Below, piece by piece: positions 17,225 through 26,258 of a DNA stretch of 64,000 nt (position 1 is its first letter; every line of letters begins with the position of its first letter). The DNA is taken from contig NZ_LMCT01000014.1 of assembly GCF_001424875.1 (NCBI RefSeq), positions 8,431 to 72,430 on the forward strand, written 5' to 3'. The notes beneath the pieces are model-generated. The model made no database searches. It was not told where the DNA came from and saw nothing but the letters and a program-made list of their open reading frames with translations. This stretch comes from Kitasatospora sp. Root107 (GTDB lineage Bacteria > Actinomycetota > Actinomycetes > Streptomycetales > Streptomycetaceae). The translations under genes and the position numbers were made by a program.

Positions 17225-18246
17225 CCGCCGTGCAGTTGATCATCGGTCTGCTCACCCTGGTGACCAACGCCTTCTTCGTCGGCGGCGAGTTCGCGCTGAT
17301 CTCGGTGCGCCGCAGCCAGATCGACCCGAAGGCGGAGGCGGGCGACCGCCGCGCCCGGACCGTCATATGGGGTCTGGAGCACGTCTCGGCGATGCTTGCC
17401 ACCGCCCAGCTGGGCATCACCATCTCCTCGCTGGTACTGGGCGCGGTCGCCGAGCCGGCCATCGCCCACCTGCTGGAACCGCTGTTCCACTCCGCCGGGG
17501 TACCGGTCGCGTTCACCCATGTCATCGCGTTCACCATCGCCCTGACCGTCGCGACGTACCTGCACATGCTGCTCGGCGAGATGATCCCCAAGAACATCGC
17601 GCTCGCCGCCCCCGAGAAGGCCGCGATGCTGCTGGTGCCACCGCTGGTGGCCACCACCCGGGCGCTGCGCCCGCTGGTGTTCTCCATCAACGCCTTCGCC
17701 AACACCCTGCTGCGGCTGATGAAGGTCGAACCGAAGGACGAGGTCGGCTCGGTCTTCACCGAGGACGAGCTGTCCCGGATGGTCAAGGACTCCTCGGACG
17801 CCGACCTGCTCAGCGAGCGTGACACCGAACTGCTCCAGGACGCCCTGGAGTTGGGCAGCCGCCCGGTGTCCGAGGTCGTCACCCCCAGCGCCGAGGTCGT
17901 CTTCGCCGGGCCCAGCACCACCCCGGCCGAACTGGAGGAGCTGGCCGCCCGCACCGGGTTCTCCCGCTTCCCGCTGCTGCGCGCGGACGGCACGGTCTCC
18001 GGCTACCTGCACATCAAGGACGCATTGGAGCAGGACGAGGCCCGGCATCTTCCGTTCCCGGCCCGGGTGCTGCACCCGATCGCCCGGGTCGCGGACGACA
18101 CACCGCTGGACGACGTGCTCACCGCGATGCGCCGCTCCGGCACCCACCTGGCCGCCGCCGTCGCCCCCGACGGCACCGCGACCGGCCTGGTCACCCTTGA
18201 GGACGTCCTCAAGGAGCTGGTCGGCCCGGCCCCCGCCGCCGGCTGA
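17221..18246 (+). CDS. CorC/HlyC-type membrane protein with DUF21 and CBS pair
   Basis: Paralogue of the preceding gene, 341 residues, ATGA-coupled to it. DUF21 domain with NAFFVGGEFALISVRRSQID, TAQLGITISSLVLGAVAEP and LGEMIPKNIALAAPEK; then a CBS pair with FSRFPLLRADGTVSGYLHIK and AVAPDGTATGLVTLEDVL. It lacks the C-terminal transporter-associated domain found in the first protein. The two probably act as a membrane pair in divalent-cation homeostasis. Confidence 0.87.
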   Translation: MTAVQLIIGLLTLVTNAFFVGGEFALISVRRSQIDPKAEAGDRRARTVIWGLEHVSAMLATAQLGITISSLVLGAVAEPAIAHLLEPLFHSAGVPVAFTHVIAFTIALTVATYLHMLLGEMIPKNIALAAPEKAAMLLVPPLVATTRALRPLVFSINAFANTLLRLMKVEPKDEVGSVFTEDELSRMVKDSSDADLLSERDTELLQDALELGSRPVSEVVTPSAEVVFAGPSTTPAELEELAARTGFSRFPLLRADGTVSGYLHIKDALEQDEARHLPFPARVLHPIARVADDTPLDDVLTAMRRSGTHLAAAVAPDGTATGLVTLEDVLKELVGPAPAAG

Positions 18247-18267
18247 CCGCGCGGGCCGGGCAGCGCG

Positions 18268-19821
18268 TCACCTGGGCCGCCCGGCACGCCGACGGACAAG
18301 GCCCCGTGCGGAGCGTTGCGGGCGGACCAGGGCGGTACCGGCCAGGGCGGCGAGGGCGGCCAGGCAGAGCCAGGCGAAGGTGTCGCCGATGCGGTCGTAG
18401 AGCGTGGTGGCGCCGTGCGTGGGGACGTAGGCCACCATGGTCTGCTGGTCGGTTGTGAAGTAGTCGGTGGTGGCGAGGACGTGGCCCTTGTCGTCGAAGG
18501 CGGCCGAGACGCCCGCCGAGTCCTGGCGCACCAGCGAGTAGCCGTTCTCGATGGCACGGAGGCTCGCCTTCTGGGTGTGCGCGCTTCCGTAGGCCTTCCA
18601 GTCGTGGGCGGGGACGAGCATGATGTCCGCGCGGGTTCGCATCATGGCCGGGAAGTCTGCGTCGTAGCAGATGACGTTGGCGATCCGGCCGTAGGGAGTG
18701 TCGGCGACGGGCACCCGGCCGTCACCGGGCCGGAACTTCTCGGAGCCGGGGATGGGGTGGGCTTTCCGGTAGGTCCAGAGCACGTCCCCGTTCGGGTCGA
18801 TCAGGATCGCCTCGTCCCGGTCGTTGGCAGGTCCGCGCGTGCTGTGGACGCCGAGTCCTATCTCCAGGTAGATGCCCGACCGGCGGGCTTGGTCCCGGGC
18901 CGCCCCAATGACGGCGGCCTCGTTGGACTCCTGCGTCCTGACGGCCTGTTCGGGCCAGATGACGATCTTCGCTCCGGCTTCGGCCTCACGTCGGGTGGAC
19001 GCCAGCAGGTCGTTCGTCACGGCGGTCGTGATGGGTTCCACCTCGGAGGCGGGTGCGGTGGCGATGCCCGCGCGCCCGCCCGGGATCCGTCCGAGCGCGG
19101 CCTGCTGTGCGTCGGCCACGGTCCGCGTCGGGGCGACTGCGGCGATCCGCACGGTCGGGCTCGTGGAGGAGGTGAAGGCGAGGCGGGCACCGCCGCCGAG
19201 CAGGACGGTCAACAGGACGGCGCCGTACGGCACACCCCTTCGCCAGCCGGGCCGCTCCAGGATCGCGTTGACCGTGCTGGCGAACCACGCGATCAGGAAG
19301 CCGATGCCGTACAGGCCCGTGATCGAGACGACCTGCAGCAGCGGGAGGTCGCCGTACTGGGTGACCGCAAGTGAGCCGTAGGCCGTGCCGAACGGGGACA
19401 GCAGGGTGATCAGGAACTCGGTGGCGGCGACGCCTGCGGGAAGAGTCAGGGCGGCCGCCCAGGGGCGCAACCGACGGACGAGCAGCCGGTCGGCCAGGAA
19501 CGGCAGCGTCTGCAGGGCGGCAATGGCCACCCCGCCCAGGAGGACCACGGGGGCGAAGCCCATCTCCGACTCCTGAACCCACCAGGCGGCTGCGAGGCTG
19601 TGGGCCAGCCAGACCCACAGTGCGCCGGACACCGCAGGGCTGAGGCGGGTGAATCGGAGCAGGAGCACCGGGAAGATCCAGGCCGCGGCCGCGATGTCCC
19701 AGCGCCCTCCCACCGCGAAGAGCATCGCCGCAGTGCCGAGCACCAGCAGGGCACACCGGCCCGCTCGCCCCGAACGGCCGGGCCTGCCAAGGAAGTTCCT
19801 GCGTGTCTGATGGTTCGTCAT
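18268..19821 (-). CDS. Apolipoprotein N-acyltransferase-like membrane CN-hydrolase
   Basis: A 517-residue protein with about seven N-terminal membrane helices and a C-terminal nitrilase-fold domain. The CN-hydrolase triad is visible: Glu in IVIWPEQAV, Lys in TYRKAHPIPG, Cys in NVICYDADFP. This is the architecture of Lnt, which N-acylates lipoproteins at the outer face of the membrane; actinomycetes carry several divergent copies. I use the ATG at 19821 (MTNHQTRRNF); an upstream in-frame extension is Arg-rich and non-family. Convergent with the CBS operon, divergent from the histidine kinase. Confidence 0.8.
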   Translation of the reverse strand: MTNHQTRRNFLGRPGRSGRAGRCALLVLGTAAMLFAVGGRWDIAAAAWIFPVLLLRFTRLSPAVSGALWVWLAHSLAAAWWVQESEMGFAPVVLLGGVAIAALQTLPFLADRLLVRRLRPWAAALTLPAGVAATEFLITLLSPFGTAYGSLAVTQYGDLPLLQVVSITGLYGIGFLIAWFASTVNAILERPGWRRGVPYGAVLLTVLLGGGARLAFTSSTSPTVRIAAVAPTRTVADAQQAALGRIPGGRAGIATAPASEVEPITTAVTNDLLASTRREAEAGAKIVIWPEQAVRTQESNEAAVIGAARDQARRSGIYLEIGLGVHSTRGPANDRDEAILIDPNGDVLWTYRKAHPIPGSEKFRPGDGRVPVADTPYGRIANVICYDADFPAMMRTRADIMLVPAHDWKAYGSAHTQKASLRAIENGYSLVRQDSAGVSAAFDDKGHVLATTDYFTTDQQTMVAYVPTHGATTLYDRIGDTFAWLCLAALAALAGTALVRPQRSARGLVRRRAGRPR

Positions 19822-19957
19822 GGACGACCACGCTAGGAGCGTGCGGTCCCGCGTACCTCGGCCCGGACGGTGATCTCCCGCGCCCCGGCGCAACTATGGA
19901 TGCGCACCCTGGGGAGGATCCGCCGGCCGCCGTCGCTGGTCTAGCCTGACGCCGGAG

Positions 19958-21175
19958 ATGAAGACGAGGACTGCTGCGGCGATGCGAGCCGCTCACCAAC
20001 GGATCGCCGACCGACCACGACCGGTGGATGTCGCGCTCGGCTGCGGGCTGACGCTGTTCGACATGGCCACCTTGCTGGGCCACCGACCCGCCCCACCCGG
20101 CTGGGGCCTGGCCCTGTGGGGAGCGCAGACGGTGCCCCTGCTGTGGAGACGGACACATCCCCGCGCCGCCCTGGCGGCCATGACCGGCCTGTACGTGGTC
20201 TTCCAAGTGCTCGACCCCGTCCCGGGGAAGGTACCCGGGCCGTTCCTGCTCGTGATCGGGATCTACGCCGTAGCCCGCTACGCACCGGTCTCCGCGAGTC
20301 TGCCCGGCACGCTGCTCTGCCTGGCGGTGGCCACGACGACCGATGCGCTCACCGGACACTGGCAGCCGCCGAAGCTCGGTTCGATCGAGCCGATCAGCGC
20401 CACGACGTTCTGCGTCTTCTTCGCGCTGGCCTGGACCCTGGGGTACGGCCGGCGGCGGATCGGCGCCGACGCCCTCCGGTTGCGTCTCCTGAACCAACAG
20501 CTCCGGGCCGAGCAGGAGTTCAACGCCCGGCAGGCGGTGATCACCGAGCGGGCCCGCATCGCCCGCGACCTGCACGACGTGGTCGCCCACCACGTGAGCG
20601 CCATCGCCTTGCAGGCACGGGCCGCCGAGGACGTCCTGCAGGACGATCCGATCCTCGCGGTGGAGGGCATCGGGCTCATCGCGCGGACCGCGGACACCGC
20701 ACTCGTCGAGATGCGGCGCATCCTCGGACTGCTGTCCCCCCGGGAGCAGGAACTCGCGCCCGAGCCGTCCCTCGCCCATCTCGACCGTCTCATCGGGGCA
20801 GCCGCTGCGGCGGGATGCCGGGTGACCTCCGAGATGGAGACTCCGGCGCCGGCCGCGCTCGCCGCAGGAGTACAGGTGACGGCCTACCGGATCGTCCAGG
20901 AAGCGCTGACGAACGTGCTCAAGCACGCGGGTCGGGCCGACGTGCGGATCGCCGTGCGCGCCGACGAGTGGTCCCTCGCGATCGAGGTGGAGAACGGCCC
21001 TGCCGCGCCCGGCCACCGTCCCGTCCCCGGATCCGGGCGCGGGCTGATCGGCCTGCGCGAACGAGCGGCGGCCTTCGACGGCGTACTGGAAGCCGGACCA
21101 CGTACCGGCGGCGGCTGGCGGCTGCACGCCACCCTGCCCACCAGGACAGTCATGCCGGTGGAGACGACCCCATGA
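19958..21175 (+). CDS. Sensor histidine kinase, HisKA_3 type
   Basis: Membrane kinase of 405 residues. Four or so helices occupy residues 25-160. The dimerisation/phosphoacceptor segment ERARIARDLHDVVAHHVS contains the phosphorylated His near residue 206. The ATPase domain has an N box (IVQEALTNVLKHAGRA) and a G box (GSGRGLIGLRERAAAF). This is the NarL/DesK subfamily. The response regulator follows with an ATGA overlap, so the two form one signalling unit. The input signal is unknown. Confidence 0.9.
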   Translation: MKTRTAAAMRAAHQRIADRPRPVDVALGCGLTLFDMATLLGHRPAPPGWGLALWGAQTVPLLWRRTHPRAALAAMTGLYVVFQVLDPVPGKVPGPFLLVIGIYAVARYAPVSASLPGTLLCLAVATTTDALTGHWQPPKLGSIEPISATTFCVFFALAWTLGYGRRRIGADALRLRLLNQQLRAEQEFNARQAVITERARIARDLHDVVAHHVSAIALQARAAEDVLQDDPILAVEGIGLIARTADTALVEMRRILGLLSPREQELAPEPSLAHLDRLIGAAAAAGCRVTSEMETPAPAALAAGVQVTAYRIVQEALTNVLKHAGRADVRIAVRADEWSLAIEVENGPAAPGHRPVPGSGRGLIGLRERAAAFDGVLEAGPRTGGGWRLHATLPTRTVMPVETTP

Positions 21176-21861
21176 CCGTACGAGTTCTTCTCGCCGACGA
21201 CCAGGAGATCGTCCGGACCGCGCTCCGCCTGATCATCGACCGCCGGGCCGGCCTCTCGGTCATCGGTGAGGCCTCCGACGGGGAACAGTCCGTAGCCCTG
21301 GCGATCGAACTTCGACCCGACGTCGTCCTGATGGACGTCCGCATGCCCGGCATCACCGGGGTCGAAGCCGCTCGGCGCATCACCACCTCCTGGCCCGGTC
21401 CCGGACCGGCCCCGCGCATCCTCATGCTGACCACCTTCGACCTGGACGAGTACGTGTACGCGGCCCTGCGCGCGGGCGCCGACGGCTTCCTGCTCAAGAC
21501 CAGCACTCCGGACCAACTGGCCCACGCCATCCGCGCCGCCGCCGACGGCGAGTCCGTGCTGGCCCCGAGCGTCACGCGTCGGCTCGTCAGCACCGTCACC
21601 GCACTGCCGCCGGCGCTCCTGCCCGCCCTCTCCGCCCCCGCACCGGACGACCGCTCGCCGACCGACCTGCTCTCCGAGCGTGAACTCCAGGTACTGGTAC
21701 TGATCGCCCAGGGCCTGTCCAACTCCCGGATCGCCGCCGCCCTCGACCTGACCGAGGCGAACGTGAAAAGCCGCGTCAACCGCATCCTCACCCGCCTCGG
21801 CCTCGAGAACCGCGTCCAGGCCGCTCTGCTGGCCCACCGGACGGGTCTGCACCGACCCTGA
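21172..21861 (+). CDS. NarL-family response regulator
   Basis: A 229-residue regulator. REC domain with acidic pocket LLADDQE, phosphoacceptor Asp55 in VVLMDVRMPG, conserved Thr in LMLTTFD and Lys in FLLKTS; then a LuxR-type HTH with LSERELQVLVLIAQGLSNSR and ANVKSRVNRILTRLG. It starts at the ATG overlapping the kinase stop. Partner of the upstream kinase; targets may include neighbouring genes but no binding site could be identified. Confidence 0.9.
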   Translation: MTVRVLLADDQEIVRTALRLIIDRRAGLSVIGEASDGEQSVALAIELRPDVVLMDVRMPGITGVEAARRITTSWPGPGPAPRILMLTTFDLDEYVYAALRAGADGFLLKTSTPDQLAHAIRAAADGESVLAPSVTRRLVSTVTALPPALLPALSAPAPDDRSPTDLLSERELQVLVLIAQGLSNSRIAAALDLTEANVKSRVNRILTRLGLENRVQAALLAHRTGLHRP

Positions 21862-21976
21862 CCCCTGCCGACCACACCCCCGGCTGGGCCCTGCTCGGGG
21901 ACGCCGCCTCGACAACGATTCACGGACCGTCACCTTGCGCGCCAGGGGCACCGCCCGGGCCGCCTACGATGTGCCC

Positions 21977-22333
21977 ATGAGCAAGGGCGGACAACCCGTA
22001 GGTGCACATCAGTCGCACCCGCAGACCAACGGCGAACGCCTCGACGTCGCCGCCTCCGTGCTGGCCCTGCTCGCGGACCGCACCCGCCTCGCGCTGCTCC
22101 AGCAGCTCGGCGAGGGCGAGGCCGACGTCACCACCCTCACCGAAGCCTGCGGCGCCGCCCGGCCCGCCGTCAGCCAACACCTCGCCAAGCTCCGCCTGGC
22201 CGGCCTGGTCACCACCCGCAAGGACGGCCGACGCGTCGTCTACTCCCTGCGCCACGGCCACCTGCGCCGCCTGGTGAACGAGGCCCTCAACGTCGCCGAC
22301 CACCAGATCAGCGCCCTGCCCCCGCACGACTGA
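21977..22333 (+). CDS. ArsR-family winged-helix regulator
   Basis: Small repressor of 118 residues. The wHTH core reads LALLADRTRLALLQQLGEGE, TTLTEACGAARPAVSQHLAKL and RLAGLVTTRKDGRRVVYS. No clear metal-binding Cys pair is present, but the N-terminus has His residues and the tail ends HQISALPPHD, so a histidine-based metal site is possible. A TACGAT -10-like box lies only six bases before the ATG, which suggests a leaderless transcript. The MFS gene downstream is the likely target. Confidence 0.82.
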   Translation: MSKGGQPVGAHQSHPQTNGERLDVAASVLALLADRTRLALLQQLGEGEADVTTLTEACGAARPAVSQHLAKLRLAGLVTTRKDGRRVVYSLRHGHLRRLVNEALNVADHQISALPPHD

Positions 22334-22382
22334 CCTCCTGCCTGCGGTCACAGCGTGGGGTGTTCGCGGCGCCCTGGAACAT

Positions 22383-22412
22383 GTGCGTATCTGCGCACCT
22401 GTGCACTATTCT
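22383..22412 (+). promoter_or_regulatory. Inverted repeat and -10-like box before MFS gene
   Basis: GTGCG-TATCTG-CGCAC (22383-22398) followed by a TATTCT box at 22407-22412, upstream of the MFS gene at 22449. It is a reasonable operator/promoter for the ArsR repressor encoded just upstream. Confidence 0.45.
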
Positions 22413-22448
22413 GATGGTGCCACGCAGCCGACCAGGGGGTGCCCCCGC

Positions 22449-23792
22449 ATGCTGTCCGTCCTGCGCAACCGCACCTACCGACGCCTCTTCACCGCCCAGG
22501 TCGTCGCCCTGGCCGGCACGGGTCTGGCGACCGTCGCGCTCAGCCTGCTCGCGTACGACCTCGCCGGTGACGGTGCGTCAGCCGTGCTGGGCACCGCACT
22601 GGCGATCAAGATGGTCACCTACGTCGCCATCGCACCCGTGATCGGCGCCAGCGCGGATCGGATACCCCGCCGGGTCCTGATGGCCGCCATGGACCTCACC
22701 CGAGCCGCCGTCGCGCTGGCCCTGCCGTTCGTCACCCAGGTCTGGCAGATCTACCTGACGGTCTTCCTCCTCCAGGCTGCCTCCGCCGCGTTCACCCCGA
22801 CCTTCCAGGCCACCATCCCCCAGGTGCTGCCGGCCGAACGCGACTACACCCAGGCGCTGTCGATGTCCCGCCTCGCCTACGACCTGGAGTCCCTGCTCAG
22901 CCCGGCTCTCGCCGCCGTGCTGCTGAGCGTGGTCTCCTACAACTGGCTGTTCGCCGGTACCACCCTCGGCTTCGTCGCCTCCGCCGCGCTCGTCCTCTCC
23001 GCCGTCCTGCCCCGGCCCAGCCCCGCCGAACGCACCGGCGGCATCCACACCAAGGCCACCTACGGCATCCGCCTCTTCTGGCACACCCCGCGCCTGCGCG
23101 CCCTGCTCGCCCTCGACCTCGCGGTCGCCTCCGCCGGCGCCGTCGTCTTCGTCAACACCGTTGTCGTGGTCCAGGGCCACTTCGGCCGCCCCGCCACAGC
23201 CGTCTCCCTTGCCCTCGCCGCGTTCGGCACCGGCTCCATCCTCACCGCCCTCGCCCTGCCCCCACTCCTGCGCAAGGTCTCCGACCGGGCGGTGATGCTG
23301 CCCGCCGCCTACGCACTCGCCCCCGTCCTCGCCTTCGTTGCCGCCGTCACCGCCGCAGCCCCCAGCGCCCCGTCCTGGCTCGGACTGCTCGCCGCCTGGG
23401 CCGCCATCGGCGCCGCCACCTCCGCCGTCCTCACCCCCGGCGGCAGAATCGTCCGACGCTCCGTCAGCGACCCGGACCTGCCCGCCGCCTTCGCCGCCCA
23501 GTTCTCCCTCTCCCACAGCTGCTGGCTGCTCACCTACCCCCTCGCCGGCCGGCTCGCCGCAGGAGCCGGCCTCCCTGTCACCGCCGGCCTCCTCGCCGCC
23601 ATCGCCCTGGCCGCCACCGTCACCGCGAGCCTTACCTGGCCCGCCGGCGAGCCCGCTGCCGTCGAGCACCTCCACCCCGACCTCGCCATCGGCCACCCCC
23701 ACCTCGCCGACGCCCAACCCACTCCGAGCGGCTGGCGCCACAGCCACGTCCTCGACCAGCACCGCCGCCACCGGCCCCGCGCCGCCGCCTGA
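22449..23792 (+). CDS. MFS transporter (drug/metal efflux type)
   Basis: Twelve-helix transporter of 447 residues starting MLSVLRNRTYRRLFTAQVVA, the usual N-terminus of this MFS subgroup. The helix 2-3 loop reads GASADRIPRRVLMAAMD. The C-terminus is a His-rich hydrophilic tail (HLHPDLAIGHPHLADAQP, later WRHSHVLDQHRRH), suggesting metal contact or a soluble regulatory tail. It follows an ArsR repressor gene and a possible operator, so a metal or toxic-compound exporter is likely. Confidence 0.85.
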   Translation: MLSVLRNRTYRRLFTAQVVALAGTGLATVALSLLAYDLAGDGASAVLGTALAIKMVTYVAIAPVIGASADRIPRRVLMAAMDLTRAAVALALPFVTQVWQIYLTVFLLQAASAAFTPTFQATIPQVLPAERDYTQALSMSRLAYDLESLLSPALAAVLLSVVSYNWLFAGTTLGFVASAALVLSAVLPRPSPAERTGGIHTKATYGIRLFWHTPRLRALLALDLAVASAGAVVFVNTVVVVQGHFGRPATAVSLALAAFGTGSILTALALPPLLRKVSDRAVMLPAAYALAPVLAFVAAVTAAAPSAPSWLGLLAAWAAIGAATSAVLTPGGRIVRRSVSDPDLPAAFAAQFSLSHSCWLLTYPLAGRLAAGAGLPVTAGLLAAIALAATVTASLTWPAGEPAAVEHLHPDLAIGHPHLADAQPTPSGWRHSHVLDQHRRHRPRAAA

Positions 23793-23963
23793 TCCGGCCT
23801 GACCGGTGATGGCGCCACTCGGCCGACGAGCATCTCCTCGGAGGGCTCTACGCCGAGCAGCCGCAGCGAGCCGTCGGCCGGTGCCTGCAGTGGCACTTCG
23901 CGGCGCCCGATTCCGAGACCGCGCACCGAGCCCGGCTCTCGCCCGCCGCGGACGGTGGGGCGG

Positions 23964-24269
23964 TCACAGCCCGAAGCGGGTGCGCTGGGCCTCGGGCACC
24001 AGGTCGACGTAGTCGGGGTGCTTGGTCAGCCAGCCCCGGATGAACGGGCAGTACGGCAGCACGTCCGCACCCTGCTCGCGCGCGGCGTCGAGGGCGGCCC
24101 GGGCCAGCACCCCGGCCAGGCCGCGACCCGCGAACGCGGGGTCGATCTCGGTGTGGATGAAGGCGATCTCGTTCTCGTGCCGGAAGTACTCGGCGAAGCC
24201 GGCGAGTTCACCGTCCTCCGTGATCTCGAACCGCGAGCGTTCCGGGCTGTCCGTCACGGTGGTCGTCAT
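23964..24269 (-). CDS. GNAT-type N-acetyltransferase (small YjdJ-like)
   Basis: A 101-residue minimal acetyltransferase. The core has IAFIHTEIDPAFAGRGLAGV, where R-G-x-G/A is the acetyl-CoA loop, followed by ALDAAREQGADVLPYCPFIRGWLTKHPDY, a conserved ending of this family. The ATG at 24269 has a strong CAGGAGGAA ribosome site. The promoter region contains a 13-bp direct repeat (24306-24343). Substrate unknown. Confidence 0.85.
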   Translation of the reverse strand: MTTTVTDSPERSRFEITEDGELAGFAEYFRHENEIAFIHTEIDPAFAGRGLAGVLARAALDAAREQGADVLPYCPFIRGWLTKHPDYVDLVPEAQRTRFGL

Positions 24270-24305
24270 CGTTCCTCCTGGGTCCGGCGGCGGGCCGGAA
24301 GGCCC

Positions 24306-24343
24306 TTTATCATTCAACGCCGCCAGTTAATTTATCATTCAAC
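24306..24343. repeat. 13-bp direct repeats in AT-rich promoter region
   Basis: TTTATCATTCAAC occurs at 24306-24318 and again at 24331-24343, 25 bases apart, in a strikingly AT-rich stretch upstream of the GNAT gene and at the broken end of the flavin-reductase remnant. Likely a tandem operator for an unidentified repressor, or a scar of the deletion. Confidence 0.6.
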
Positions 24344-24456
24344 TAGATTGTGATCAAGAAGAGCGCGCTCGGGCACCGGTCGGCCGGCAGCCGGGTCGAC
24401 GACGGGACGGAGAGCCCCGCGCTGACCACCACGAGTCGCAGCGCGCCGTCGCTCAC
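24343..24456 (-). pseudogene. NADPH-dependent FMN reductase, N-terminal fragment
   Basis: A GTG start overlaps the stop of the LLM oxidoreductase (GTGA) and reads VSDGALRLVVVSAGLSVPSS then TRLPADR, the opening of the NADPH-dependent FMN reductases that usually partner LLM flavin enzymes. After about 28 residues it changes to unrelated sequence and stops at 24343 inside the direct repeats. The rest of the gene is absent, so the coupled oxidoreductase would need another flavin donor. Confidence 0.7.
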
Positions 24457-25553
24457 TTCGCCTCCGTCACCGTCTCGGCGGCCGCGGCGACCCGGGCGGC
24501 GTGGGTGGGCCCGTCCGGCACGGTGGCGGGCCGGCCGGCCGCGAACTCCTTGCGCAGGACCGGGATGACCTCCTCGCCGAGCAGATCGAGCTGCTCCAGG
24601 ACGGTCTTCAGCGGCAGCCCGGCGTGGTCGATCAGGAAGAGCTGGCGCTGGTAGTCGCCGAAGGTCTCCCGGAAGGTCAGGGTCTTCTCGATGACCTCCT
24701 GCGGGCTGCCGACGGTCAGCGGCGTCTGCTCGGTGAACTCCTCCAGCGACGGCCCGTTCCCGTACACCGGCGCGTTGTCGAAGTACGGCCTGAACTCCCG
24801 TACGGCGTCCTGTGAGTTCCGGCGCAGGAACACCTGACCGCCGAGGCCGACCATGGCCTGCTCGGGCGTGCCGTGGCCGTAGTGGGCGTAGCGCTCGCGG
24901 TAGAGGCCGACCAGCTGCTGAAAGTGCTCCTTGGGCCAGAAGATGTGGTTGGCGAAGAAGCCGTCGCCGTAGTACGCGGCCTGCTCGGCGATCTCGGGCG
25001 AGCGGATCGAGCCGTGCCAGACGAACGGCGGGACGTCGTCCAGCGGGCGCGGGGTGGCGGTGAAGGACTGCAGCGGGGTGCGGAAGCGGCCCTGCCAGTC
25101 CACCGTGTCCTCGCGCCAGAGCTTGTGCAGCAGTGCGTAGTTCTCGATCGCGAGCGGGATGCCCTGGCGGATGTCCTGGCCGAACCACGGGTACACCGGG
25201 CCGGTGTTGCCGCGGCCCATCATCAGGTCCACCCGGCCGTCCGCGAGGTGCTGGAGCATCGCGTAGTCCTCGGCGATCTTCACCGGGTCGTTGGTGGTGA
25301 TCAGCGTGGTGGCGGTGGAGAGGATGATCCGCTCGGTTCGGGCAGCGATCCAGCCGAGCATGGTGGTCGGCGAGGACGGCACGAACGGCGGGTTGTGGTG
25401 CTCACCCGTCGCGAAGACGTCCAGGCCGACCTCCTCCGCCTTGAGCGCGATGGCGACCATGGCCTTGATCCGCTCGTGCTCGCTCGGCGTTCGCCCGGTG
25501 GTGGGGTCGGTGGTCACGTCCCCGACGCTGAAAATTCCGAACTGCACTGTCAT
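24453..25553 (-). CDS. LLM-class (luciferase-like) flavin-dependent oxidoreductase
   Basis: A 366-residue TIM-barrel flavin monooxygenase-like enzyme of the bacterial luciferase family. Typical segments are VGLDVFATGEHHNPPFVPSS, STATTLITTNDPVKIAEDYA, LADGRVDLMMGRGNTGPVYP and YYGDGFFANHIFWP. The ATG at 25553 opens MTVQFGIFSVGDV. The coupled flavin-reductase gene downstream is truncated. Reduced FMN and O2 are the expected co-substrates; the organic substrate is unknown. Confidence 0.88.
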   Translation of the reverse strand: MTVQFGIFSVGDVTTDPTTGRTPSEHERIKAMVAIALKAEEVGLDVFATGEHHNPPFVPSSPTTMLGWIAARTERIILSTATTLITTNDPVKIAEDYAMLQHLADGRVDLMMGRGNTGPVYPWFGQDIRQGIPLAIENYALLHKLWREDTVDWQGRFRTPLQSFTATPRPLDDVPPFVWHGSIRSPEIAEQAAYYGDGFFANHIFWPKEHFQQLVGLYRERYAHYGHGTPEQAMVGLGGQVFLRRNSQDAVREFRPYFDNAPVYGNGPSLEEFTEQTPLTVGSPQEVIEKTLTFRETFGDYQRQLFLIDHAGLPLKTVLEQLDLLGEEVIPVLRKEFAAGRPATVPDGPTHAARVAAAAETVTEAK

Positions 25554-25842
25554 CACCCTCTGTGCCGTGTCTCTGCGGGCCCCGTCCCTGCCGACTGTAG
25601 GGCCGGCCCGGGTCCTGCCCGGCCCTGCCCCTTCCCAGTCCGTGAACGCCCTGCTCAGATGCCCGTGGATCACGAGCCAGGCGCCGGGCGCCGTGCCGGC
25701 CAGCATCGCCGGCACGGCGTAACCCCGCCGTCCCAGGCGGAGGTTGGTGCCGCCGGCCGACGAGGAGTCACGTCGGCCTGATGCTCCGCCAGGAGTGAGA
25801 TCGGCGATGCCGGGCAGACGGTCGTACGGAGGTGTGGATGCC

Positions 25843-26013
25843 GTGATGCTACTGATCGTGGTTCTGCTGATAGCCCTGATCCTGGGCGGTGCCGGATTCG
25901 CCTGGCACGTCCTGTGGTGGATCGCGCTGGCGGTGCTGGTCGTCTGGCTGCTGGGTTTCGTCCTCAGCAGCGGTTCCGCGGCCGGCGGCCGGCGGGGCTG
26001 GTACCGCTGGTGA
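25843..26013 (+). CDS. Small hydrophobic protein
   Basis: About 56 residues: two adjacent helices (LLIVVLLIALILGGAGFAWH and WWIALAVLVVWLLGFVL) and a short basic Gly/Trp tail ending RRGWYRW. Tiny hydrophobic proteins of this layout are frequent in Streptomyces and often stress-linked, but function is not established. GGAGG at 25828-25832 supports the GTG at 25843 (ATG follows immediately). Confidence 0.65.
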   Translation: MMLLIVVLLIALILGGAGFAWHVLWWIALAVLVVWLLGFVLSSGSAAGGRRGWYRW

Positions 26014-26066
26014 AGCACGCCGCCCGCCGTCCGGGGGGCGGCGGGTGCCATGAGAGACGGTTCGTC

Positions 26067-26190
26067 GTGGCCCGGCACACAGCCGTCCTGTTCGACGTGG
26101 ACGGCACCCTGGTCGGCACCAACTACCTGCACACCGTCACCTGGTGGCAGGCTCTCCGGCAGTACGGGCACCACATCGCGATGGCCGACC
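26067..26190 (+). pseudogene. HAD-family hydrolase, N-terminal fragment
   Basis: From the GTG at 26067: ARHTAVLFDVDGTLVGTNYL then HTVTWWQALRQYGHHIAMAD. This is HAD motif I (D-x-D-x-T) and the start of the cap domain. The similarity ends after about 42 residues, and the frame then runs over the 3' end of the convergent hemerythrin gene. The gene has lost its remaining motifs. Confidence 0.65.
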
Positions 26191-26258
26191 TTGCCTGCCG
26201 CGAAGACCAGACTGACCGCAGCCTCCGGACCGCGCGAGCCTGTCGGACCGACCGTGCG

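Noticed and set aside
23793-23963. Possible small gene between the MFS transporter and the GNAT gene
   Set aside because: Short frames only, none with a ribosome site or recognisable motif.
24306-24343. Direct repeats as a CRISPR fragment
   Set aside because: Only two 13-base units with one short spacer in a promoter region and no cas genes.
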